Position numbers and translations under genes: made by a program. Below are positions 34,361-44,058 of a stretch of 63,869 nt of DNA, in pieces (within the stretch, counting starts at the first letter, position 1; the number at the start of each line of letters is the position of its first letter). This DNA is from Beverwykella pulmonaria. Its lineage: Eukaryota; Ascomycota; Dothideomycetes; Pleosporales; Melanommataceae. The stretch covers positions 41,672 to 105,540 of the forward strand of contig BCHH01000013.1 of assembly GCA_001599595.1 (NCBI GenBank), written 5' to 3'. Under the pieces are notes generated by a model, which saw nothing but the letters and a program-made list of their open reading frames with translations, did no database searches and was not told where the DNA came from.

Positions 34361-35892
34361 TCATCTGATCTCCAGGTTAGACTCAATCGTCATGCAATAA
34401 TTACTTGTCCACTTGCCTCGTCTTCCAATTCTAAATCTTATCCAGGCTATTGTAGACCCGATTGTGGCTAGAGTTAATGGAATCATGACGACCCACCAGA
34501 GCCAAAAGTACTTGCTAGTAATACCGGATACAGATAATGCTTGCCAGTTAAACAAAGGCATTGAGAAGGAGCTCTTAAAAAGGCATAAGTTAAAAGCCAT
34601 GATTATAGATAAGAGAGGCATACTGAGACAAATGTTGCCGGCAGGAAGATGGTGCCGAGGAATGCGAGGAGCTTCATAGTTGAGCCTTCCCTCAGTGTAA
34701 GGTCGGCTAGCTGCATCATCACCCTGCTATCTTCTTGAGCTGCTTTCCTGAATACCTAAACATTGAGTGAGTTTATGAAAGTGTAAGTTATTGCAACACA
34801 TTACGCACAGCATCTTGCCAAGCGGATAAGCTAGTGCTAACAGTCTGCCCAAACACAGCTGCTGATTCACAGCATTTTGCTACTCGTTCCAGCCGTTCTT
34901 GCATCTTTTTCGTATTAACGCTATATTTTTTGATCTTCTCCTGTGGAGCCCAGTCCTGGATCTCGTTCAGTTGACATAATAGCCAGTTACCGGTTTTTTG
35001 GATAATGGAAAGTCGATTTTGCCAGCCAGCCCACCAGGCCCGATACGCAGCAACCTTGTCCGCATATTTTCGATCGAGTGTGACATTCTGAACCACAGTA
35101 TGATTGTTTAGATATTCTAAGTCACTCATAATGCACTCTAGCGACCGCTCAACTGCTAATACATGTAGAAGAAGAGGATGCCATTGGGATTGGACCTGAG
35201 ATGGCACGCCAAGGAGGGCAAAATGGTCGAAGATCCCGAGGTCGGAGATTATGAATCCGCGTACTTTATCAGTCTCAACGTTGTAAGAAGTTACAATAGT
35301 GAGAGGATAGACGGCTGCGTATCCAGTCGAGCATGCGAAGACTACAAGATCAGTCAGTGCTACGAGTCGTATGCGTTATTGAAGTAGACTCACTTTGAAT
35401 AGTTCCGTTTTGCCTATCTTTTCTTAAAAAAGAGGGAACAATATGAGAGGGATAGTGCTCCTGAAGCTCTTTTACATTGAATAGACTCACAAGCTTCGCT
35501 AATACTCTAGAATCAAGTAGGGGCCTGTACGGGGCACAAATCCCTACCGTAAAAGAAACAACGAGTTTAACTGCAGCTACACTTCCTTGATCATCATCGC
35601 AAAGGAAATCCACAGTGGTATCTGTTTGAATATAGTCAATCCAAGGATCTTCCCCTTCTTTGCATTCCAATGAGAGTGGCAGCTCTTGGCAAGCAGCAAG
35701 TCGATATTCATCCCATTTCCACCGTCGCAATGCATGTGCTTCTTCCCATCCTGACCATTTCCACTCAGTCCGTGTCGGCGGACTGCGTTGGCGGGCATGT
35801 GTGAGCAATGTCCGATCTTTTGGAGGCGATATACCCTCCAAAGAATCCATTTTTATTGATAAGGAAACCTTCTTTCGGTCGCAGGAGTGCAT
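34361..35892 (-). CDS. CorA-like membrane protein of the fungal family
   Basis: Exons 35394-35892, 34809-35341, 34624-34755 and 34361-34573 join across introns of 52, 53 and 50 bp to 458 residues (444 if the MDSLEGISP start at 35850 is used). The N-terminal part is soluble (EWKWSGWEEAHALRRWKWDEY), then VRGFIISDLGIFDHFALLGV and a long helical segment. Near the C-terminus is the hallmark of fungal CorA-like proteins: LADLTLREGSTMKLLAFLG, then FLPATFVSSSFSMPLFNW and a second span FWLWWVVMIPLTLATIGSTI. Two C-terminal membrane helices with cytosolic N-terminal bulk fit a CorA-type fold. The canonical GMN motif of Mg transporters is not present, so ion transport is not certain. These genes are often expanded and linked to NLR-rich, accessory regions. 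Confidence 0.85.
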
Positions 35893-36888
35893 ATTATGTG
35901 TCGCAACGAGAAGATAGGTAATTTCTTAATTTCAGGAGAGAACGCAAAAGTTTAAGTTTAACTTCAAGATCGATCCTAATCATGACGTGTTTATAAGGGA
36001 TTTGTGGCGTGATGGTAAGGCAATCAGGTACAGCAGGTGACGTCGGTCGAGAACGTCTCCTTTTCTCAGGGCAATACTAGCGACAGAGGCATGAAAACGA
36101 ATAGAACCATCAAATCAAAGCACTTTTCATATTAACGTTATGGGTCTTAATAAATGTGGGGTAGATACTTTACATCCCATAGCACCATCTTATATGATAA
36201 TTTTGTTTTCAATGGTTTCGTAAGGCTGAAGAATAAGAGGCGGGTTTCGGTGAGTCCAAAGGTATCAATTGAATCCTAAACATAGCAGCAATTAGGTTCT
36301 ATTCCAACTCATACCCTCTCGCACATTCATCGTAATCTTACCACTCTTCCTTTTGGGTTCTCGTAGAGGGGAATATAAGCGATATCCGATATATAGGATT
36401 AAGGTACGGCTCGACTTTGATCCCACCACCGCAGTCCGACCATAATCGGATGCTTTTGAGCCGTGTGGTGGCTTAGCTGAATGTGCATCAATTTACTTCG
36501 CACGAGTAGGTCAGAACATCCTATTATATCAAGTAACCCGAAAAGGCAAACACAGCTAGCGCCGGAGCATCATGGGTCAGTTGTCACGTGTCGCACGTGT
36601 TCTACCATATGTCCTATTCTAGCCAGCTCCCCTTCATGGGTATATATAGTCGTCGTGTGAGCAGTTAGCTCTTTACGGCTTTCACAGCCCTTATATACAC
36701 ACTTTACCCATTAGACGATTGACTGCCTCTTCTCATCGTGACATCAGTGCGTCTCTATACGAATCGACTTCTTCCACACAAATTTTGTCTGTGTTGTGGC
36801 TCACGCTAGCAACCAGCCCATCGGAGGGTGTACCGGTACTGTGCAAGTACCTTTATACAGTAGTAGGTGGAATCTTCGTTTGCCAAAA
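35893..36888. other. Intergenic, no gene seen; CACGTG boxes
   Basis: About 1 kb. It contains gtcacgtgtcgcacgtgttc at 36585-36604, two CACGTG-type E-boxes, possibly bound by bHLH factors. No supported frame. Confidence 0.4.
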
Positions 36889-38535
36889 CTACCAAGCATG
36901 CATCTTTTTCATTCTCATCTTTACCTCCTTGATCCCCGCGGTCCCCGCACTGCCAAATGAAACTAAACACGCCGCAACTCCACAAGCAACACTAATGACA
37001 TGACTGATCTTGCATCCATCTAAATAACTCCCTAACACACCCTGCAACTCGCTTCCAGAGAATACTTGCCGGATCTGAGTCGCTCCAATATCCAACACCG
37101 CATGCGGCTCCACAGTCGGGACGTTTCGAGCAATGCTAGCCATTAGGCCTTGTGCAAATGCAGCTTCCCCTGCCGCAACAAATAAGGTGGTGCCCATGTT
37201 TTCAATGAATAGGGTGAGCGATGTCACTGCTGGGACGTCTGCGGCGGAGACTACGGTCTGGTTGGCAATCATGGGGATCTGAAGCGCAAGACCGACGCCA
37301 ACAGCTGCTAGGATTTCGTAGCGGATCCAGTCTGCCGTAGAAGCGTCCGCCTCCAGTGTATATATTTTTGTTAAGCCAGCCGTACCGAGGATGGCGCCGA
37401 CAACAAGGAAGAATTTATAGTGCCGCCAGAAAGTCAGGAGGCCGTTTGATATCATGGTGAAAATAGAAATGCCGAGAACAAGCGGGATGAGGCGGACGCC
37501 GCTCTGAGAAGCGGATGCGTTGTGCACAGACTGCAATTGTACAGGAAGGGTGTAGAGAAGAGGGAAGTAAACACCTGCAAGAAAGAAGATGTAGACGAGG
37601 TTGGGGAGTACGGAGGAGTTCTTAAGAAGATGGTGCTGGACCATGGCTTTGGTTCCCATGAGCCACTCGTTCACGAAGAAGAGCAGCATAAGAACTGAGA
37701 AAGAGACCATGCTAAGGATCGCACGCGGGCTCGACCAGTGGTAGACACCGGACCAATGCATGGAAAGCACGAAGCAGGAGAGGCCTCCGGTGACGAGGAC
37801 GCTGCCCAGGAGATCCATTTGGAAGATCCGTTCGCCTAAAGAAGCCTCTCTAGGTGGGATTGGAGCTTGAAAGAAGAAGAACATGGTTGACGCTGCGGAA
37901 AATCCAATGGGAAGGCTAATCCAGAAGCACCACCTCCATCCAGGCCCATCCGTCAATACGCCGCCCAGCAATGGCCCCACAACACTCGAAATGCCAAATG
38001 TTACTCCTACCAACCCCATGTAGGCTGCTCTCCGGTCTGGCTTCACCGTCAAGGCGATAATGATGAAAGCGCCCGTCATAATGCCCCCACCACCGATTCC
38101 TGCAACCACTCGGCCGAAAATCAGCGTTGAGCTATTAGGTGCAAGGCCGCAAATAACATTCCCAACCTCAAAGACGGCCATAGCGAGCAAGAAGGTGCGT
38201 TTGAGGGGGAAATACATGTACGCCTTGCCCCAGGTCGATTGAAATGCCGTGTTCGTAATAATATATGCGCTGCCATACCAGGCAATGTTGCCTATGCTTC
38301 CAAAGTCATCGGTGATTGAGGGAATGGCTGTTGCAATGATTGTTGTGTCGAGAGCAGAGAGAAAGATGCTCAAGACCAAGCCGATGGTAATGAGAATGAG
38401 TTTTACACCTCCTGGGAACTTCATCGGAGGTATGGTGTCAATGGGTTGTGATTCATTTTGTATCCCATCGTCAACGATTTCGCGTGGCTGGAGATCGTTC
38501 AATTCTATGACTTCGACGCTTGAGCCATTATTCAT
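36889..38535 (-). CDS. MFS drug:H+ antiporter, 14-helix (DHA2) type
   Basis: A single-exon transporter of 548 residues from the start MNNGSSVEVIELNDLQ; the frame is open to 38652 but the extra 39 residues look like upstream sequence. Family motifs are in order: LDTTIIATAIPSITDDF (motif D1), GKAYMYFPLKRTFL (motif A region), RVVAGIGGGGIMTGAFII (motif B), and ISSVVGPLLGGVLTDG plus WRWCFWISLP (motif C, typical of antiporters). About 14 hydrophobic helices are visible along the chain. It probably exports drugs or a fungal metabolite across the plasma membrane. It does not sit beside an intact biosynthetic cluster here. Confidence 0.9.
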   Translation of the reverse strand: MNNGSSVEVIELNDLQPREIVDDGIQNESQPIDTIPPMKFPGGVKLILITIGLVLSIFLSALDTTIIATAIPSITDDFGSIGNIAWYGSAYIITNTAFQSTWGKAYMYFPLKRTFLLAMAVFEVGNVICGLAPNSSTLIFGRVVAGIGGGGIMTGAFIIIALTVKPDRRAAYMGLVGVTFGISSVVGPLLGGVLTDGPGWRWCFWISLPIGFSAASTMFFFFQAPIPPREASLGERIFQMDLLGSVLVTGGLSCFVLSMHWSGVYHWSSPRAILSMVSFSVLMLLFFVNEWLMGTKAMVQHHLLKNSSVLPNLVYIFFLAGVYFPLLYTLPVQLQSVHNASASQSGVRLIPLVLGISIFTMISNGLLTFWRHYKFFLVVGAILGTAGLTKIYTLEADASTADWIRYEILAAVGVGLALQIPMIANQTVVSAADVPAVTSLTLFIENMGTTLFVAAGEAAFAQGLMASIARNVPTVEPHAVLDIGATQIRQVFSGSELQGVLGSYLDGCKISHVISVACGVAACLVSFGSAGTAGIKEVKMRMKKMHAW

Positions 38536-39039
38536 CTTGCTCGAATCTCTCTGGGCCTGTAGGACAATTGTCGGAGTAAAAGAATTGATGAGCAATAAGA
38601 CAAAGTTTTGGACGAGGATGAATTCGAAGAATCCATGAGACAGGTTGTGCACATCGAATAATAGTAAGCAGGAAAATCACTAGACTAGAAGGAGCAGGTG
38701 CGTAAAGACATCTGCTATTCGCTAGGTAGAAAGCATCGTGTTGATGTCATCCCTGGTGGACATTAGTTCGTCGCAAGTTTGCATACAATTATGCATCCAG
38801 GCAAAGGTGGCGATTATCACGACAGCCAGCGTCGCCCCAAGCCCATGAGCAAGAATTGTTGTCGCTGCTGGGATATTTTCATATGGAGGCTACGCTGCGA
38901 GGGGCCTAGCCGCTGTAAAGAGCCGTTGCAGAGTCGTTCGGCATCGTTGGCCGAAAATCAAGCTAGCCCTTCAGGATGCGGGGAGAAAGGCAACTTCAAC
39001 GACGTTCGAAGGCTTCCTTTCGCTTCCCACTCCTAGAAA
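38536..39039. other. Intergenic, no gene seen
   Basis: Promoter side of the MFS gene and 3' flank of the SET gene. Confidence 0.5.
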
Positions 39040-40115
39040 TCACTCGAAGTATTCAAGAAGCGACTTATCCAGCGTTACCGACCCAGCGATCACATCCTTC
39101 AGCAGGCCGACCCGCGCAGATATGGCCTGATAGATGGGATGGTCTTCACCGAGACAGATCCTCTCGTGCGCGAGCTCTTTCTCAGCCCAGAGTAGCGCCA
39201 GCTTAACATTTCCAAGTTCAAGACAGTATCTTGCGGCATCATGGTATCTGCTTCCTATCAACGGCGTTCGCACAAAGGGAATTATCAGCGGGGTACCTAC
39301 GAAGTCCTCAACTCCCGATTCTGGATGCCCTCGGCCACCTGCAATCCTGCTAGCCTCGTGGCGGCCTTCAGTGCCTGTGCAGAAGACATCTCGGTACCAT
39401 ATGCACTCTGCTTTGCCAGCGTCTGGTCCAGCTCGAACATCTCATTCCGCCTCTCCTCTCTCTTCCTTCCCTCCTCATCATCTCTGCACGCAGCACACTG
39501 GCACCTGAACCCCCACATGTCCAGTTTTGGCTGTCTCCACTTCCTTGTTCGACTTCCTCCATTAATATAAGATATAAGCACCTCCTCGCCCCTCTCAATA
39601 TCTCGCACGGCATGGAAGGTGCCTCTCTCTATGGCGGGGTTGTACTCGTAGTGCACATTCGGAATGCATGAGTGGTTTATCCGACTCGGGAGATGGTATA
39701 CGCCGACCTCGAAGCTGTTGGCATCATAGATGCCGATTGCATCGCGCTCCTCTTCGGTCAGATGCTGCCAATGCTTGCCTGTATGTTTCTTCACGTTATC
39801 CTTGCGCACCGGCGCCGCGAAAGGGTGCAGCTCGAGATATCGGGCTTTATCTGTGTCGCTCAGCTGGCCGAAGGCGCGCAGGATCTCGGTCGGGTTTTCG
39901 CCACCGTCAAGGGCGAGCAGAAGCGGGGTCGAAAGAATACGTGTAGAGCGAGGAATACGCGCGATCGCGAAGACGCCAAGGCCTGCAGAGGGAGTTTGAC
40001 GGACCTCAATGAGGTGTCTGGAATCGTCTGCTGTAGTATTCTCAGTATGGCCATTGGCTGTCTTATCCTCCACATGGCCATTGGCGGCCTCGTTCAGGGT
40101 GCTTTCGGCGCCCAT
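39040..40115 (-). CDS. SET-domain protein (putative lysine methyltransferase)
   Basis: Exons 39301-40115 and 39040-39247, joined across a 53-bp intron (GTAGGT donor, AAGCAG acceptor), give 340 residues. The SET domain starts at HLIEVRQTPSAGLGVFA. It contains the SAM-binding and catalytic signatures YHLPSRINHSCIPNVHYEYN (about residue 147) and GEEVLISYIN, followed by a post-SET-like Cys cluster WGFRCQCAACRDDEE. The C-terminal part is helical and TPR-like (YHDAARYCLELGN, LALLWAEKELAHERICLGED). This layout is that of the SMYD-related SET proteins common in fungi. The target, histone or other, cannot be told. The N-terminal 30 residues (NGHVEDKTANGHTEN) are low complexity. Confidence 0.88.
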
Positions 40116-40767
40116 TCTCGGTTTTTTGCTCTGGGGTGTAGGTTCAGCAATGCAAGGATGTTCGCCTCAGGGTGTTCTGCCATCAACGGGAGGTGAGGGT
40201 GCGGGGAGGCTGGACTGGAACAGCTTTGAAAGAGTGCAAATTCAGAGGTTGCGAGCTGAGTGGGGCAGCACGTTCGGGTTCACCTTCCTTCCTTGCCTGC
40301 CGAGGAAAGAAAAACCGCGGAACCTATGAATGCCAAGAACTGCGGTTTTAGGCATTCTTTGGCAAAAACAATTTCCTAATTTTCCTTCATTTCCTTGTCC
40401 TAAAAGGCTCCATGCTCTTCTGCTGTCTTTTTCTTGAAAGTCGACCTCGTTGTCAGCTGCTTTCCAACTTTCCTGTGCTGTGTAAGGGCCTGAGGCGTAA
40501 AGCACATGCTTCGTCATAGTGGCATGACGTTGTACTCCATCGCCAATTCAGATTGGTTATTTTAGTGGACAGGCAAGGCATTACAACCAGGCTATAGAGA
40601 TAGCAACTTAGCCCTCCAGAGCCATAATGTACGACGGAAGAGCGCGAGTCTTTTGTAACGACGCAGGATATCAGAACTATCGGATTCGGGTGCGAATCAC
40701 TACCGAGGCATATGGGAGTGCACGAATGATAACGAATACCCAAGATGGAATTGACACCTATAGGCCG

Positions 40768-41079
40768 GGTACAAAAGGATATTCAAAAGCTACCTGATCT
40801 AACTAAAAAAACGACTGGCTTATATACATGAGGAGAGATGAGGGATAACAAGCCAAGGTACTACAGGTTCAGATAAGGACCTGTATTGGAGTTGCATCAG
40901 GAGCTGGTCAGGAGCCAAGGTAATACAGGTTCAGATATAGATAGAGCCTGTATCAGAGTTAAGTAGGGGAGCAGGTCGGGAGCCGGAGTCCTACCGGTTC
41001 GGATAGGAATAGGACTTGTATCAGGGTCAGGCAGGGAGCGGTTCAGTCACGTGATGGAACAATTATTCAAATCGTTACA
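40768..41079 (-). repeat. LTR copy, left arm
   Basis: Starts TGTAACGATTTGAATAATTG on the minus strand at 41079; contains tacaggttcagat-type units. Confidence 0.75.
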
Positions 41080-41328
41080 CTACCCCCCCTCCTGGTAGGC
41101 AAATAGTCCCGTATTTGCGAGGTCCAAATTGCCCTTGGTTGTTCTTGTAACCGCGTCCGAACCACGGGTGAATTACACAAAAGAATTAGTGGTGCATAAT
41201 CATGGCACAAAGCTGTTGTCTAGTCAATGCTTTGTTGTTTAGTAAAAGAATCATAATAGCCACCGCACAATTGCTTTCACCTCATTTTCTTCTCCAAATA
41301 GGGTGCTCGTCAATAGGTAAATGCGGGG

Positions 41329-41640
41329 TGTAACGATTCGAACAATCGTTCCATCATGTGACTGAGCCGCTCCCTGCCTGACCCCGATACAGGTCCTATT
41401 CCTATCCGAACCGGTAGGACTCCGGCTCCCGACCTGCTCCCCATTCAACTCCGATACAGGCTCTATCCATATCTGAACTTGTATTACCTCAGCTCCTGAC
41501 CAGCTCCTGATGCAACTCTAATACAGGTCCTTATCTAAACCTGTAGTACCTCGGCTTGTAATCCCTTATCTCTCCTTATGTATATAAGCCAGTTGTTTTG
41601 TTAGTTAGATTAGGTAGCTTTTAAATATCCTTTTTAAACA
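41329..41640 (+). repeat. LTR copy, right arm
   Basis: Starts TGTAACGATTCGAACAATCG; includes a TATA-like tatgtatataagcc near 41577 and ends about 41640. Confidence 0.75.
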
Positions 41641-41919
41641 TGTTGGATGCATTTGGACGGTAATAGCGGGGTTTTGAGAAGTTGAGATAGTTGCATACAA
41701 TGTTTACAAGGTGGAGCTTTCGTGTTGTACGACGCACAGGTGCTTAGCAAGTACTGAACTGGGATTTCTTCATGAGCTCCGCAGGTAAAGCAATTGACTA
41801 GTTCGTGTCAGAGCTTCACTGAGTTCTTGATCTTAAGCTACAGAAGCATGATCCTCGGCCCCCAACTCCCAACGCCCATTAACACATCTACGCATCCATA
41901 ATACAGACTATCAAGTTCA

Positions 41920-43659
41920 CTAATCATTATACAGGATTTTCTTGATATGTCCTTCGCAGCCGCTGACGACCTGCTCCCGATCCAAATGCTGACCATCCCC
42001 ATCACCAATGCGTCTCAACTCAGGTTGAATAAGTAGCTGGAGAGACGCAATACGGCCGCTCACCCCCTGTTTAGCCTCCTCCGTTGTACTCAACCCCATC
42101 ACAACCACCAAAAGCCTGCACCTCTGCGTGCCAAACGTAATCCACATCCTGGCCGCATTCTCGGAAATCTCTGCAATAGTCTTGCTGATGTTGTCATCGA
42201 CGACGGTCACCATTCTCAGGACTTCTTCCAAAGCGGTGTTGATGTCGCTGAGGGAGGTTTGAAAGGCTAGACGCCATTTTGTGCGCGGGTCGAGCTCGGA
42301 GGTGGGGATTTGCAGGGCGGAGAGACATTCGCGGAGGGTGGAGTAGCGCCAGCGTTCGGTGTCGGGGTAGGGGTCGGGGTAGGTGAAATGCTCATTTGCA
42401 GTGTTCTCACCTTTCCCGAACGCCTTGTTCCAATCGTTCTCCAGCGCCTTCCCTTGTTCTCCGAAGACCCGAAACGGACTGCAGAATATCCGCTCGAAGA
42501 GAATGTTCCAAATGGACTCTTGTAGTATTCGCTTCCGCAGTCTCTTCGGCGTGTCTGAGATCTTGGTTTGCTTTTCATCTGTCCATGGAGACTTGTTCAG
42601 AGTCCATTCGAGGTGGGCGAGTGTGTCGACTTGGTACACGAGCGCCGTGTATAGCGATTTGATCTCGCCGTCGGAGATGGCTGTGAAGTCTTCGCGGGCG
42701 ATGAGGGCTTTCATGTTGGATTGGATGGCTTCTTGGAGGCGCTTCTGCTGGTGGGCGTGGGTGAGCTTGAGCTTGGCTTCTGCGGCGAGGAATTGGTCGG
42801 ATTGGGAGCGGAGGAGGGCGGCGTGATGCTCTGTGAGTTCGGATATTTGCATTTGGTGATGCTCTGAGAGTTCAGATATTTGCCTTTGGTTTTCTTGTTT
42901 GAGCTGAGCTTCTTGCGCTTCGTATGCCGTCTTGAGTTGTGTCTTCTCGACCAAGAGATTCTTCTCTCTGGCTTTTGCGGTTTCGTGCGCTGACTGGAGA
43001 CGGTGCTCCATTTCCTTGAGCTCTCCATTATGCTTCTCGGTCAATTTCCATATTTCCTGGTCGTGTATTTTTTTTTCGCGTTCGATCAGGCGGGAGATTG
43101 TCGTCTGTGCAGACCAAAGACGACGTTCAACCTCGAGCTTTTCCTCATGTTCGTCGGTCAATTTCTGTGTTTCCTGAGCGAGATTTGTTTTCCAGTAATT
43201 GATCTCGTTTTCTCTGTCTATGCGTAATCGTTCCTGCTCATGTATTGCTTCGCGTGCGTCGTCGAACGCGTGTTGGTTGGCTAACTTCTCGACCTCCCAT
43301 TGCTTCTTCTGATCTTCAAGTTCTTCTTTTTGCCCCTTCAACCACCTTGTATCGCTTTCTGCGTCTCGATACTTAGTCACTAGGCGGTTGGTCAATTCCT
43401 CTGCGTTCGCTTTCCCGTCCTCAATAGCAAATCTTTGATCCGGAACGAGGACACATTTAATCTGCGCAACGATCCTTCGCAACGCTTCGGCATCTGGAGA
43501 CAGACTTGGTTCTCCCAAGTCTTGACGGTCTCCATTGGCACCTGGTGTTGTCTCCGGTCCTGCATAGGCGCTTCCTGGTCTCTGCATTTTGTTGCCTCCC
43601 GCCACCATCGATTTATATCCTTCCTTGACATCATGGCCTACTTGTTTAAGCTTTTTCAT
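41920..43659 (-). CDS. Long coiled-coil protein next to the Hsp70-like gene
   Basis: A single-exon 579-residue protein. After a short basic start (MKKLKQVGHDVKEGYKSM) and a low-complexity stretch, residues ~90-330 form a very long Glu/Lys/Gln-rich coiled coil (KKQWEVEKLANQHAFDDARE, HHQMQISELTEHHAALLRSQ). The C-terminal 230 residues are a globular, unrecognised domain (QTKISDTPKRLRKRILQESI, WRLAFQTSLSDINTALEEVL). No signal peptide or membrane span. Oppositely oriented to the Hsp70-like gene, with 399 bp between their starts, so the two may share a promoter. It looks like a structural or oligomerising partner, but this is inference from layout. Confidence 0.7.
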   Translation of the reverse strand: MKKLKQVGHDVKEGYKSMVAGGNKMQRPGSAYAGPETTPGANGDRQDLGEPSLSPDAEALRRIVAQIKCVLVPDQRFAIEDGKANAEELTNRLVTKYRDAESDTRWLKGQKEELEDQKKQWEVEKLANQHAFDDAREAIHEQERLRIDRENEINYWKTNLAQETQKLTDEHEEKLEVERRLWSAQTTISRLIEREKKIHDQEIWKLTEKHNGELKEMEHRLQSAHETAKAREKNLLVEKTQLKTAYEAQEAQLKQENQRQISELSEHHQMQISELTEHHAALLRSQSDQFLAAEAKLKLTHAHQQKRLQEAIQSNMKALIAREDFTAISDGEIKSLYTALVYQVDTLAHLEWTLNKSPWTDEKQTKISDTPKRLRKRILQESIWNILFERIFCSPFRVFGEQGKALENDWNKAFGKGENTANEHFTYPDPYPDTERWRYSTLRECLSALQIPTSELDPRTKWRLAFQTSLSDINTALEEVLRMVTVVDDNISKTIAEISENAARMWITFGTQRCRLLVVVMGLSTTEEAKQGVSGRIASLQLLIQPELRRIGDGDGQHLDREQVVSGCEGHIKKILYND

Positions 43660-44058
43660 GTTGAGTACGACACCCAGGACTTGGGAAAGAGCGAGGACGT
43701 GTGAATCTACGACGCATGGATGACGCCGCGAAAGACCGTGGCAATCTTGGAAGGTTCAGCCCGGTGAGCGGAAGCCGTGATGTGATGCGACACGTGTGCT
43801 GATTCATAAATAAGCAAACTCGCAGACCCATGTTGACCAGTCTGTGCACCGTATGCACTCATAGAAAAAGCAATGCCCAAGGCAAGCTATGTTCAGCCAC
43901 CAATACAGGACGTGACCTTCACTGCCTTGGCATGCACCAGACACTGCCAACTGGCTGGGCTGCGGCTGGTCACGTTAAGCGATATATGGCATCCGCGACC
44001 AACCGCTCTTTACTCCTCAGCGCAACCACGAGAACGCACTTCATACACATTCGTAGCC
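43660..44058. promoter_or_regulatory. Divergent promoter region
   Basis: 399 bp between the starts of the coiled-coil gene (minus) and the Hsp70-like gene (plus). The plus-strand frame is open upstream of 44059, so the Hsp70-like start could lie as far as 43873. No heat-shock element array (nGAAnnTTCn) is obvious to me. Confidence 0.4.

Larger units (their letters stand above)
40768..41640. mobile_element. Head-to-head pair of LTRs with internal fragments
   Basis: Two copies of one ~312-bp LTR face away from each other: minus-strand copy 40768-41079 and plus-strand copy 41329-41640. Both begin TGTAACGATT; the second ends in CA. Each is preceded (in its own orientation) by a purine-rich tract (AGGAGGGGGGGTAG before the left copy, aaatgcgggg before the right), as expected for the 3' end of an LTR retrotransposon. 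The ~250 bp between them are inward-facing internal remnants. The two LTRs differ mainly by transitions, consistent with RIP. Inverted, rather than direct, LTRs imply rearrangement or nested insertion. Confidence 0.75.

Noticed and set aside
38536..38652. Longer N-terminus for the MFS transporter
   Set aside because: The extra 39 residues are hydrophobic and unlike the polar N-termini of this family; the ATG at 38535 is preferred.
39672..40196. 174-codon plus-strand frame opposite the SET gene
   Set aside because: It is antisense to the catalytic domain and has no family features.
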